NCBI RefSeq assembly: GCF_000720325.1
Contig: NZ_JOJM01000054.1
Span: 1-56,855 of the forward strand
DNA length: 56,855 bases
Source: Streptomyces sp. NRRL B-1347
GTDB lineage: Bacteria; Actinomycetota; Actinomycetes; Streptomycetales; Streptomycetaceae
Reading direction: 5' to 3'
Positions 15,931 to 24,311 of this stretch are shown here, piece by piece. The position numbers and the translations under genes are program-made. Position 1 is the stretch's first letter. Each line of letters opens with the position of its first letter. A model generated the notes under the pieces. The model was not told where the DNA came from. It did no database searches and was given only the letters and a program-made list of their open reading frames with translations.

Positions 15931-18810
15931 GTGCATTCCGACAAGACGGCTGGCACCTCCGCGGACACGTCACGCCCCGGTGCTGGTGAGTCCGTCGGTA
16001 CGGCCGGGGAAGGCCGGGAATCGCGGGCCCTGACCCACGCCGAGCAGTCGCCCGGCAGCCACCCCGAGCAGTCGCCCGGCAGCCACCCCGAGCAGCCGTC
16101 CGGCAGCCACCCCGAGCCGCCGTCCGAAGCCGCCGAGCCGCGCCCCGCGGCCGCCTCCGGGCAGCCCGCCGCCCCGGTCGAGGTACCCGGCTTCGACACC
16201 GAATCCGACGACTCCTACGCCGAGCGCGTGGAGGGCGACGAGCCGCTGCTCCCCGCGCGCGTGCACCGCCCCTCCGACCTGATGCGGCTGCTCATCGGCG
16301 TGCTGGCGATCGCCGTGCTGCTCGCGATCTCCGCGTTCGCGCACGGCACGACGTCGGGCCTGGAGCAGGACATCAACGCGGGCACCGGCGAGCCGCCGGA
16401 CCTGCTGATGAAGCTGGCGGGCCTGACCGCGAGCATCGGCGTCCTGCTCGTGCCCGTGGCGTTCGCGATCGAGCGCCTGATCAAGCGGGACGGGCTGCGC
16501 ATCGCCGACGGCGTCCTCGCTGCCGTCCTCGCGCACGGCGTGACCCTCGCCACCGACCTGTGGGTCGCCAGGGGCGCCCCGGAGTCCATCCAGGACGCCC
16601 TGACGCAGCCCTCGCCCGGCGACGTGCACGCGCTGACCGACCCGGTGCACGGCTACCTCGCCCCGGTCATCGCGTACATGACGGCCGTGGGCATGGCGCG
16701 CCGCCCGCGCTGGCGCGTCGTGCTGCTCGTGGTGCTGCTGCTCGAAGCGTTCACGATGCTCGTGTCGGGCAACACGACACCGTTCTCGATCATCCTGACG
16801 GTCCTGATCGGCTGGACCGTGGCGTACGGCACGCTGTACGCGGTCGGCTCGCCGAACGTGCAGCCCACCGGGCAGACGCTGCTCGCGGGCCTGCGGCACG
16901 TCGGCTTCCGCCCGGTGAGCGCCGCCCGCGAGGACACCGGGGACAGCACGGACCAGGGCGACCGCGGCCGGCGCTACTTCGTCACGCTGGAGGACGGACC
17001 ACCGCTCGACGTCACGGTCATCGACCGCGAGCAGCAGGCGCAGGGGTTCTTCTACCGGGTCTGGCGCCGTCTCACGCTGCGCAGCATCACCACCCGGCGC
17101 AGCCTCCAGTCGCTGCGCCAGGCCCTGGAGCAGGAGGCGCTGCTCGCGTACGCGGCGATCGCCGCGGGTGCCAACGCGCCGAAGCTGATCGCCACCTCCG
17201 AGCTGGGCCCGGACGCGGTGATCCTCGTCTACGAGCACACGGGCGGGCGGACCCTGGACTCGCTGCCCGACGCGGCCCTGACCGACGAGCTGCTGCGGGA
17301 GACCTGGCGGCAGGTGCGGGCGCTCCAGTCGCGGCGGATCGCGCACCGCAGGCTCGCCGGGGACGCCATCCTGGTGGATCGTTCCGGCAGGGTGATCCTG
17401 ACGGATCTGCGCGGCGGCGAGATCGCGGCCGGTGACCTCGTGCTGCGGATGGACATCGCGCAGCTGCTCACCGCCTTCGGCCTGCGCGTCGGCGCGGAGC
17501 GCGCGGTCGCGTCGGCGGTCGACGTGCTCGGGCCGGACGCCGTGGCCGACTGTCTGCCGCTGCTCCAGCCGATCGCCCTGACGCGCTCCACGCGCGCGAC
17601 GCTGCGCAAGCGGGCCCGTGAGCGCGCCCAGCGCGAGCGCGAGGCGGTCCTGGAGGCGTCCCAGAAGGCCAAGCTGGCGCGCGGCGAGGACGAGCCGGAG
17701 GAGCAGGCCCCGGACTCGGCGGCGGCCCGCAAGTCGCTGCGCGCGGAGAAGCAGGCCGAGAAGCAGGCCATAGACGAGGCCCTGGAGCAGGCCCGCGAGG
17801 AGGACCTGCTCACCCAGATCCGCCACCAGGTGCTGCTGATCCGGCCGACGGCGCCCGTGGAACCGGCGCAGCTGGAGCGGATCAGACCGCGCACGCTGAT
17901 CAGTTTCATCGCCGGTGCCTTCGGCGCGTACTTCCTGCTCTCGCAGCTCACGCACGTCGACTTCGGCACCATCTTCGGAGAGGCCGAGTGGGGCTGGGTC
18001 GCCGCGGCCGTGGCGTTCTCGGCGCTGAGCTACTTCGCGGCGGCGATGAGCCTGCTCGGCTTCGTGCCGGAGCGGGTGCCGTTCCTGCGGGCGGTGGCCG
18101 CGCAGGTCGCCGGGTCGTTCGTGAAGATCGTGGCGCCCGCGGCGGTCGGCGGTGTCGCGCTGAACACCCGGTTCCTCCAGCGGTCCGGGGTGCGCTCCGG
18201 GCTCGCGGTGGCGAGCGTCGGCGCCTCGCAGCTGTTCGGGCTCGGCTCGCACATCCTGCTGCTGCTCGTCTTCGGCTATCTGACGGGCACCGAGAAGACG
18301 CCGTCGCTCACCCCCTCGCGCACGGTCATCGCGGGCCTGTTGTCGGTGGCGGTGCTCGTCCTGGTGGTGACCGCCATCCCGTTCCTGCGGAAGATCGTCG
18401 TCACGCGCGTGCGATCGCTGTTCGCGGGTGTCGTGCCGCGCATGCTGGACGTCCTGCAGCGCCCGCAGAAGCTGCTCACCGGCATCGGCGGGATGCTGCT
18501 CCTGACGTTCTTCTTCGTGCTGTGCCTGGACGCGTCGGTACGGGCGTTCGCCAGCGAGGAGATGGGCACCCTGAGCCTGGCCAGCGTCGCCGTGGTGTTC
18601 CTCGCGGGCAACGCGCTCGGCTCGGCGGCGCCCACGCCGGGCGGCATCGGCGCGGTCGAGGCGACGCTCACGCTCGGCCTCGTCGCGGTGGGCGTGCCCA
18701 AGGACGTGGCGGCGCCCGCGGTGCTGCTGTACCGGCTGCTCACGCTGTGGCTGCCGGTGCTCCCCGGATGGCTGTTCTTCAACCACCTGACCCGCAAGGG
18801 CCAGCTGTAG
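15931..18810 (+). CDS. Membrane protein: kinase-like domain fused to LPG-synthase-type flippase domain
   Basis: About 959 aa. It has an acidic, Pro-rich N-terminus with three EQSPGSHP repeats and about five or six membrane helices. A soluble region about residues 340-560 has protein-kinase-like traits: VILVYEHTGGRTL as hinge, HRRLAGDAILVD in the HRDxxxxN place, and TDLRGGE in the DFG place. A charged coiled-coil stretch follows, then a C-terminal lysylphosphatidylglycerol-synthase transmembrane region (UPF0104/TIGR00374) ending TPGGIGAVEATL. GTG 15931 has GGAG about 9 nt upstream; GTG 15892 is possible. The usual catalytic Asp is an Arg (HRR rather than HRD), so phosphotransfer is doubtful. 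Function unknown, perhaps lipid-linked transport control. Confidence 0.85.
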   Translation: MHSDKTAGTSADTSRPGAGESVGTAGEGRESRALTHAEQSPGSHPEQSPGSHPEQPSGSHPEPPSEAAEPRPAAASGQPAAPVEVPGFDTESDDSYAERVEGDEPLLPARVHRPSDLMRLLIGVLAIAVLLAISAFAHGTTSGLEQDINAGTGEPPDLLMKLAGLTASIGVLLVPVAFAIERLIKRDGLRIADGVLAAVLAHGVTLATDLWVARGAPESIQDALTQPSPGDVHALTDPVHGYLAPVIAYMTAVGMARRPRWRVVLLVVLLLEAFTMLVSGNTTPFSIILTVLIGWTVAYGTLYAVGSPNVQPTGQTLLAGLRHVGFRPVSAAREDTGDSTDQGDRGRRYFVTLEDGPPLDVTVIDREQQAQGFFYRVWRRLTLRSITTRRSLQSLRQALEQEALLAYAAIAAGANAPKLIATSELGPDAVILVYEHTGGRTLDSLPDAALTDELLRETWRQVRALQSRRIAHRRLAGDAILVDRSGRVILTDLRGGEIAAGDLVLRMDIAQLLTAFGLRVGAERAVASAVDVLGPDAVADCLPLLQPIALTRSTRATLRKRARERAQREREAVLEASQKAKLARGEDEPEEQAPDSAAARKSLRAEKQAEKQAIDEALEQAREEDLLTQIRHQVLLIRPTAPVEPAQLERIRPRTLISFIAGAFGAYFLLSQLTHVDFGTIFGEAEWGWVAAAVAFSALSYFAAAMSLLGFVPERVPFLRAVAAQVAGSFVKIVAPAAVGGVALNTRFLQRSGVRSGLAVASVGASQLFGLGSHILLLLVFGYLTGTEKTPSLTPSRTVIAGLLSVAVLVLVVTAIPFLRKIVVTRVRSLFAGVVPRMLDVLQRPQKLLTGIGGMLLLTFFFVLCLDASVRAFASEEMGTLSLASVAVVFLAGNALGSAAPTPGGIGAVEATLTLGLVAVGVPKDVAAPAVLLYRLLTLWLPVLPGWLFFNHLTRKGQL
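16042..16113. repeat. Three 24-bp in-frame repeats
   Basis: GAGCAG-(T/C)CG-(C/T)CCGGCAGCCACCCC is repeated three times head to tail, coding the octapeptide EQSPGSHP or EQPSGSHP in the disordered N-terminus of the membrane protein. Confidence 0.9.
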
Positions 18811-18909
18811 CGCGCCGCCGCCCCGGCCGCGTACGCCCCGGAGGCGGCCGGGTCACCCGCACGGCTCGTGCCCCGAGCGCCCCGCCCTGCTCCCCCGCAG
18901 GATGGACCC

Positions 18910-20496
18910 ATGCCCAAGCTCCCGCCGCGTGCCAGGGCCCTGGCCGCCACCGCCGTCCTGCTGTCCACCGCGCTCGCGGCCTGCGGTGACGGGGCCTCGG
19001 ACACCGCCGACGCCGACGAGGCCCGGCCCGACCAGAAGCTCAGCTGGAAGGACTGCCCGGCGCCTTCCGCGGCCGAGGGCGGCGGCGGAGCCCCGTCGCC
19101 GCTGCCCGGCGGGGCCGCGTGGCAGTGCGCCACCATGAAGGCCCCGCTGGACTGGCAGAAGCCCGAGGGCGACACGATCGGCATCGCACTCATCCGCGCG
19201 CGGGCCAGCGGCGCCGAGGACCAGCGCATCGGCTCGCTCCTGTTCAACTTCGGCGGCCCCGGCGGCTCGGGCGTCACCACGCTGCCCGCGTTCGGCGCCG
19301 ACTACGCGAAGCTGCGCACCCGCTACGACCTGGTGAGCTTCGACCCGCGCGGCGTCGGCCGCAGCGACGGCGTGAAGTGCGAGGACGACGAACAGCTCGA
19401 CACGTACTTCCAGCAGGACGCGACGCCCGACGACGAGGCCGAGCGCAAGGAGTTCCTCGACAACGTCAAGAGCTTCAACAAGGCGTGCGACAAGAACTCC
19501 GGCAAGGTCCTCCCCCATGTGCGCACCACCGACGTGGCCCGCGACATGGATCTGATGCGGCAGGTGCTGGGCGACGAGAAGCTGCACTACTTCGGCATCT
19601 CGTACGGCACCGAACTCGGCGGCGTCTACGCGCACTTGTTCCCCAAGAACGTGGGCCGTGCCGTGTTCGACGCGGTCGTCGACCCCACCGAATCGCCCGA
19701 ACAGGGCTCCCTGGGGCAGGCCAAGGGCTTCCAGCTCGCCCTCGACAACTTCGCGAAGGACTGCGTCTCCCAGGAGGACGACTGCCCCGTCGGCGACACC
19801 GAGGACGACGTCAAGGCCCGGATCGCGAAGCTCCTGAAGGACCTGGACGCCAAGCCGCTGCCCGGCCTCCCACCGCGCCGCCTCACCCAGACCGCGGCCA
19901 CCAACGGCATCGTGCAGGCCCTGTACTCCCAGGACTTCTGGCCCTACCTCACCGAGGGCCTCTCGGAGGCCTACGACGGGGAGGGACGGATCCTCATGCT
20001 CCTGTCCGACTCGATGAACGGGCGCAACGAGGACGGCGAGTACAGCAACCTGTCCGCCGCGAACGTCGCCATCAACTGCGCCGACGACAAGCCGCGTTAC
20101 ACGACGGCCGACGTCGAGGAAAAGCTCCCCCGGTTCCGGGAGGCCTCGCCGCTGTTCGGCGACTACCTGGCGTGGGGCATGCTCGGCTGCACCGACTGGG
20201 CCGTGCCGGGCCAGGCCGACCACCCGGACGTCAGCGCCTCCGGGGCGGCGCCGGTCCTCGTCATCGGCAACACCGGTGACCCCGCGACCCCGTACGAGGG
20301 CGCCCGCAAGATGGTCGGCGCGCTCGGCGAGGGCGTGGGCGTCGAGCTGACGTACAAGGGGCAGGGGCACGGCGCGTACGACAGCAAGGACAAGTGCGTG
20401 CGCGGCGCGGTGGACGGCTATCTGTTGGACGGGACGGTGCCGAAGTCGGGCACGGTCTGCGGGCCGGACAAGGCGACTGGCCCGTCCGGCACTTGA
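18910..20496 (+). CDS. Secreted alpha/beta-hydrolase peptidase (tripeptidyl aminopeptidase family), copy 1
   Basis: 528 aa from ATG 18910 with AGGA 7 nt upstream. The signal sequence ends in lipobox LAAC (Cys25), so it is a lipoprotein on the outer face. The alpha/beta-hydrolase core has the oxyanion motif NFGGPGGSG, nucleophile elbow GISYG (Ser231), acid GNTGDPATPY (Asp457) and GQGHGAY (His487), matching streptomycete SlpD/SlpE/Tap-like exopeptidases (S33), which release N-terminal peptides. A paralogue of identical length follows 103 nt downstream on the same strand. A block of 74 bases is identical between the copies. Confidence 0.92.
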   Translation: MPKLPPRARALAATAVLLSTALAACGDGASDTADADEARPDQKLSWKDCPAPSAAEGGGGAPSPLPGGAAWQCATMKAPLDWQKPEGDTIGIALIRARASGAEDQRIGSLLFNFGGPGGSGVTTLPAFGADYAKLRTRYDLVSFDPRGVGRSDGVKCEDDEQLDTYFQQDATPDDEAERKEFLDNVKSFNKACDKNSGKVLPHVRTTDVARDMDLMRQVLGDEKLHYFGISYGTELGGVYAHLFPKNVGRAVFDAVVDPTESPEQGSLGQAKGFQLALDNFAKDCVSQEDDCPVGDTEDDVKARIAKLLKDLDAKPLPGLPPRRLTQTAATNGIVQALYSQDFWPYLTEGLSEAYDGEGRILMLLSDSMNGRNEDGEYSNLSAANVAINCADDKPRYTTADVEEKLPRFREASPLFGDYLAWGMLGCTDWAVPGQADHPDVSASGAAPVLVIGNTGDPATPYEGARKMVGALGEGVGVELTYKGQGHGAYDSKDKCVRGAVDGYLLDGTVPKSGTVCGPDKATGPSGT

Positions 20497-20599
20497 GGGC
20501 CGTCCGACCCGACGAAGGGCGCGGCCGAGGGTGTGCCGGGGCGGTGTCAGTGGCCCCGCCTAGGATGGCTGGACGTTCTTTCGAGGGGGGATGCGAGAC

Positions 20600-22186
20600 A
20601 TGCCGCGTTTCGTACGGTCGGCGGCCCTGGCCACCACGGTGACGCTGGTGGCCGCTCTCGCCGCGGGCTGTAGCGGTTCGTCCGGCGACAAGAACGACGC
20701 GAACGGCAAGGACGGCGGGCGCCCTGCGGCCCAGGGCGCCGACCCCGAGCCGCGGCCGGACCCGTCGTCCACGCTGCCCGCGGCCGTCGTCTCGCAGCAG
20801 CTCGACTGGGGCGCGTGCGAAGGCGCGGGCGAGGACGCGCCGCCCGGCGAGGAGTGGCGGTGCGCGACCCTCAAGGTCCCGCTGGACTACGCGGAGCCGG
20901 ACGGCGAGACGATCGGCATCGCCCTGATCCGCGCCGCGTCCACAGCCGAGAAGCGCGGCGACCGCATCGGTTCGCTCGTGTTCAACTTCGGCGGCCCCGG
21001 CGGCTCGGGCGTCTCCATGCTCCCGGCGTTCGCACCCTCGTACGGCGACCTGCGCGAGCGGTACGACCTGGTGAGCTTCGACCCGCGCGGCGTCGCGGGC
21101 AGCGAGGGCCTGCGCTGCCGCAGCGACAAGCAGACGCGGGCGGCGGAGCACACGGACCCCACGCCGGACACCCCGGCCGAGGAGAAGGAGTATCTGGCCG
21201 ACGCGGCCGCCTTCGGCGCGGGCTGCGCGCGGGACGCGAAGAAGCTGCTCCCGCACGTGTCGACGGCCGACGCCGCCCGCGACATGGACGTGCTGCGGCA
21301 GGTGCTCGGCGACGAGAAGCTGCACTACTTCGGCATCTCGTACGGCACCGAACTCGGCGGCGTCTACGCGCACTTGTTCCCGAAGAAGGTGGGCCGTGCC
21401 GTGTTCGACGCGGTCGTCGACCCGACGGTGGGCTCGGTGGGCCACGCGCAGAACCAGGCGCGGGGCTTCCAGCGGGCCCTGGAGAACTACCTCAGGTCCT
21501 CCGGCGAGGTCCCCGAGACGGGCACGCGGAAGATAGCCGACCTGCTGCGCCGCGTGGACAAGAAGCCGCTGCGCACGTCCACGCCCGGCCGCAGGCTGAG
21601 CGAGTCCCTCGCGACGACGGGCATCCTGGTCGCGCTGTACAGCAGACAGACCTGGCCGGTGCTCACCGACGCCCTGGAGAAGGCCGAGCAGGGTGACGGC
21701 ACGGCGCTCCTGGAGCTGGCCGACACGTACAACGAGCGGTCCGCGTCCGGTACGTACAGCACGCAGAGCCACTCGCAGCGCGCGATCGGCTGCCGGGACT
21801 CCAAGGCGCGGCCGACGGCGGCCGCGGCCAAGCGACGGCTCGCCGAGTTCCGCGAGATATCGCCGGTGTTCGGCGGCTTCATGGCCTGGGACACGGCGGG
21901 CTGGTGCCACGACTGGCCGGTGGCCGGTCTTCAGGACACTCCCGAGGTGAGCGCGCCCGGCGCCGCCCCCGTGCTGGTCGTCGGCACCACAGGGGACCCG
22001 GCGACGCCGTACGAGGGCGCCCGGAAGATGGCGGACGAGCTGGGCGAGGGCGTCGGCGTCCAGCTGACGTGGAAGGGCGAGGGCCACGGGGCGTACGGCA
22101 ACGGCAGCGACTGCGTCGACGGCACGGTGGACGACTACCTGCTCAAGGGCGAGGTCCCGCGGGACGGCAAGGTCTGCGCGCCATGA
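20600..22186 (+). CDS. Secreted alpha/beta-hydrolase peptidase (tripeptidyl aminopeptidase family), copy 2
   Basis: 528 aa, the same length as its upstream paralogue. ATG 20600 is preferred over ATG 20591, because GAGGGGGG ends right at 20590 and gives correct spacing only for 20600. Lipobox LAAGC with Cys24. Catalytic residues are Ser247 (GISYG), Asp466 (GTTGDPATPY) and His496 (GEGHGAY). TAGGAT in the 103-nt gap (near 20562) could be a -10 element, so it may have its own promoter. The pair probably supplies extracellular peptides, perhaps to the peptide transporter further along. Confidence 0.92.
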   Translation: MPRFVRSAALATTVTLVAALAAGCSGSSGDKNDANGKDGGRPAAQGADPEPRPDPSSTLPAAVVSQQLDWGACEGAGEDAPPGEEWRCATLKVPLDYAEPDGETIGIALIRAASTAEKRGDRIGSLVFNFGGPGGSGVSMLPAFAPSYGDLRERYDLVSFDPRGVAGSEGLRCRSDKQTRAAEHTDPTPDTPAEEKEYLADAAAFGAGCARDAKKLLPHVSTADAARDMDVLRQVLGDEKLHYFGISYGTELGGVYAHLFPKKVGRAVFDAVVDPTVGSVGHAQNQARGFQRALENYLRSSGEVPETGTRKIADLLRRVDKKPLRTSTPGRRLSESLATTGILVALYSRQTWPVLTDALEKAEQGDGTALLELADTYNERSASGTYSTQSHSQRAIGCRDSKARPTAAAAKRRLAEFREISPVFGGFMAWDTAGWCHDWPVAGLQDTPEVSAPGAAPVLVVGTTGDPATPYEGARKMADELGEGVGVQLTWKGEGHGAYGNGSDCVDGTVDDYLLKGEVPRDGKVCAP

Positions 22187-22190
22187 CGAA

Positions 22191-22221
22191 CGGCCCCCGG
22201 GTGGCAGTCACCCGGGGGCCG
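22191..22221. terminator. 13-bp perfect hairpin between convergent genes
   Basis: CGGCCCCCGGGTG and CACCCGGGGGCCG pair around GCAGT, 4 nt after the peptidase stop and 36 nt before the moeZ stop on the other strand. Very stable, and likely bidirectional. Confidence 0.85.
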
Positions 22222-22256
22222 CTGAGGCCGAGGCAGCGGGCCCGGAGGCCCGGCGG

Positions 22257-23435
22257 CTAGTAGACCGGCTTCTCGGGCTCGATCTGGTTCACCCAGCCGA
22301 TCACGCCGCCGCCCACGTGCACCGCGTCCGCGAAGCCCGCGGACTTCAGGACGGCGAGGACTTCCGCACTGCGGACACCCGTCTTGCAGTGCAGGACGAT
22401 CTTCTTGTCCTGCGGCAGGGTCTCCAGGGCGGCGCCCATGAGGAACTCGTTCTTCGGGATCAGCTTGGCGCCCGGGATCGAGACGATCTCGTACTCGTTC
22501 GGCTCGCGGACGTCGATGATCTCGATCTTCTCGTCGGCGTCGATCCACTCCTTGAGCTGCCGCGGAGTGATCGTCGAACCGGCGGCCGCCTCCTGGGCCT
22601 CCTCGGACACGACGCCGCAGAAGGCCTCGTAGTCGATGAGCTCGGTGACGGTGGGGTTCTCGCCGCAGACCGCGCAGTTCGGGTCCTTGCGGACCTTGAC
22701 CTGGCGGTACTGCATCTCCAGGGCGTCGTAGATCATCAGACGGCCGACCAGGGGCTCGCCGATGCCCGCGAGGAGCTTGATGGCCTCATTGACCTGGATG
22801 GAGCCGATGGAGGCGCACAGCACGCCGAGCACGCCGCCCTCGGCGCAGGACGGGACCATCCCGGGGGGCGGGGGCTCGGGGTAGAGGCAGCGGTAGCAGG
22901 GCCCGTGCTCGGACCAGAACACCGACGCCTGGCCGTCGAAGCGGTAGATGGAGCCCCACACGTACGGCTTGTTCAGGAGCACGCACGCGTCGTTGACCAG
23001 GTAGCGCGTCGCGAAGTTGTCGGTGCCGTCGACGATCAGGTCGTACTGGCTGAAGATGTCCATCACGTTGTCGGCCTCGAGCCGCTCTTCGTGCAGGACC
23101 ACGTTCACGTACGGGTTGATGCCGAGGACCGAGTCCTTCGCGGACTCCGCCTTGGAGCGGCCGATGTCGGCCTGGCTGTGGATGATCTGGCGCTGCAGGT
23201 TCGACTCGTCGACCTCGTCGAACTCCACGATGCCGAGGGTGCCGACGCCCGCCGCCGCGAGGTACATCAGCGCCGGTGACCCGAGGCCGCCGGCGCCCAC
23301 ACAGAGCACCTTGGCGTTCTTCAGCCGCTTCTGCCCGTCCATCCCGACGTCCGGGATGATCAGGTGGCGGGAGTACCTGCGGACCTCGTCGACGGTGAGC
23401 TCGGATGCTGGCTCGACCAGGGGTGGCAGCGACAC
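22257..23435 (-). CDS. moeZ: Adenylyltransferase/sulfurtransferase MoeZ
   Basis: 392 aa. The N-terminal E1/MoeB-type domain has the nucleotide loop GAGGLGSP, the RQ (NLQRQI) and DGTDNFATRY motifs, and zinc CxxC pairs (CYRC, CAVC). The C-terminal rhodanese domain has active-site Cys in HCKTGVRS. MoeZ adenylates and sulfurates the C-terminus of ubiquitin-like sulfur carriers (MoaD, ThiS, CysO-type), supplying molybdopterin, thiazole and in some actinomycetes cysteine and thio-metabolites. GTG 23435 has GGAG 5 nt upstream. It lies downstream of the GH135-like gene but has its own SigR-type promoter. Confidence 0.94.
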   Translation of the reverse strand: MSLPPLVEPASELTVDEVRRYSRHLIIPDVGMDGQKRLKNAKVLCVGAGGLGSPALMYLAAAGVGTLGIVEFDEVDESNLQRQIIHSQADIGRSKAESAKDSVLGINPYVNVVLHEERLEADNVMDIFSQYDLIVDGTDNFATRYLVNDACVLLNKPYVWGSIYRFDGQASVFWSEHGPCYRCLYPEPPPPGMVPSCAEGGVLGVLCASIGSIQVNEAIKLLAGIGEPLVGRLMIYDALEMQYRQVKVRKDPNCAVCGENPTVTELIDYEAFCGVVSEEAQEAAAGSTITPRQLKEWIDADEKIEIIDVREPNEYEIVSIPGAKLIPKNEFLMGAALETLPQDKKIVLHCKTGVRSAEVLAVLKSAGFADAVHVGGGVIGWVNQIEPEKPVY

Positions 23436-23479
23436 GGGGACTCCGTTGGTCGGATATGCGGAACGGTTGTTCTCCCCGT

Positions 23480-23505
23480 AACACTGCCACGGCCTTCTTC
23501 ATTCC
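23480..23505 (-). promoter_or_regulatory. Candidate SigR promoter of moeZ
   Basis: On the minus strand GGAAT (23501-23505), 18 nt, GTT (23480-23482) fits the SigR consensus exactly. It overlaps the stop codon of the upstream GH135-like gene, so moeZ can be switched on apart from that operon during thiol stress. A sulfur-transfer enzyme is a sensible target. Confidence 0.7.
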
Positions 23506-24311
23506 GAGACACCTGGTCCGACACGCGAGACGATCTCGTCCCAGTAACCGGGCAGCGCCTCCCAGGGGTCGCCGCCGGTGCCGCCGCTGCCGTCCGTGCG
23601 GTCGGTGAAGTAGATCGTCGACGCGCCCTGCCAGCGGGCGACGCGCAGCGCCTCGTCGAGGTGGCCGCGCGGCACGCCGTGCACGAGGTGGCAGAAGCGC
23701 TCGGGCGGGTAGTCGGCGGTCCACTCGGCGACCTGGGACCAGCGGTAGTCGGTCCAGGGGCCGCTGAACGTCACCAACTGGTCGGCGCTCTCCACGTATC
23801 CGGGGTAGGGGTGGCGGCCGTGCCCGAACACCACGTGCGCCCTGCCCAGGAGCGCGCGCAGGGTGGTGACGGTGCGCCGGATCTCCGGGAGCTCCGCGGC
23901 CTCCGTCGGGCAGCGGGCGAGGAAGAAGCCGTCGACCAGGTACCAGTCGAGGTAGCGGTGGGCGTCGGAGACGAGCTCGCCGAAGCTGCGGGCGCCGTGG
24001 GCCACGTCGAGGTGGCCGAGCACCCGGACGCCCGCGTTCCGCAGTCGTCCCGCGGCGTCGAGGCAGTGCGGGTCGGGCCGGTCGCCGGGGCCGCCCGCGA
24101 CGTTCAGGACGACCCAGTGCAAGGAGCCGCTGGACCGGGTGAGTTCGGCCCACTCGGCGGAGGCGAGCAGCGGGTGGGCGGTGCCGGGGACGCCGAAGCC
24201 GACGCGCAGGGCGGTCCGCGGCACGACGGGCGCCGCGGTGCCCGTCGGCTGCGGCCTGCGGCCCGGCAGGGGGGTGCGGCCGGGGCGCGGTGTGCGGCCT
24301 AGATGCGGCAT
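23499..24311 (-). CDS. Spherulin-4/GH135-like protein, possibly inactive
   Basis: 270 aa. From about residue 35 it reads as a spherulation-specific family 4 TIM-barrel: RVGFGVPG, WVVLNVAGGPG, VLGHLDVAHG, DAHRYLDWYLVDGFF and SGPWTDYRW. Fungal Sph3 (GH135) of this family cuts galactosamine-containing polysaccharide. Here the strand ending DGFF continues LARC where active members have Asp-Glu, so catalysis may be lost or changed. No signal peptide is visible, so it should be cytoplasmic. ATG 24311 overlaps the end of the epimerase gene by 13 bases, pointing to one operon. Confidence 0.75.
   Translation of the reverse strand: MPHLGRTPRPGRTPLPGRRPQPTGTAAPVVPRTALRVGFGVPGTAHPLLASAEWAELTRSSGSLHWVVLNVAGGPGDRPDPHCLDAAGRLRNAGVRVLGHLDVAHGARSFGELVSDAHRYLDWYLVDGFFLARCPTEAAELPEIRRTVTTLRALLGRAHVVFGHGRHPYPGYVESADQLVTFSGPWTDYRWSQVAEWTADYPPERFCHLVHGVPRGHLDEALRVARWQGASTIYFTDRTDGSGGTGGDPWEALPGYWDEIVSRVGPGVSE

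Noticed and set aside
15970..18786. Minus-strand frame of 938 codons
   Set aside because: Shadow of the kinase-flippase membrane protein; Arg/His/Gln-rich and without membrane helices or motifs.
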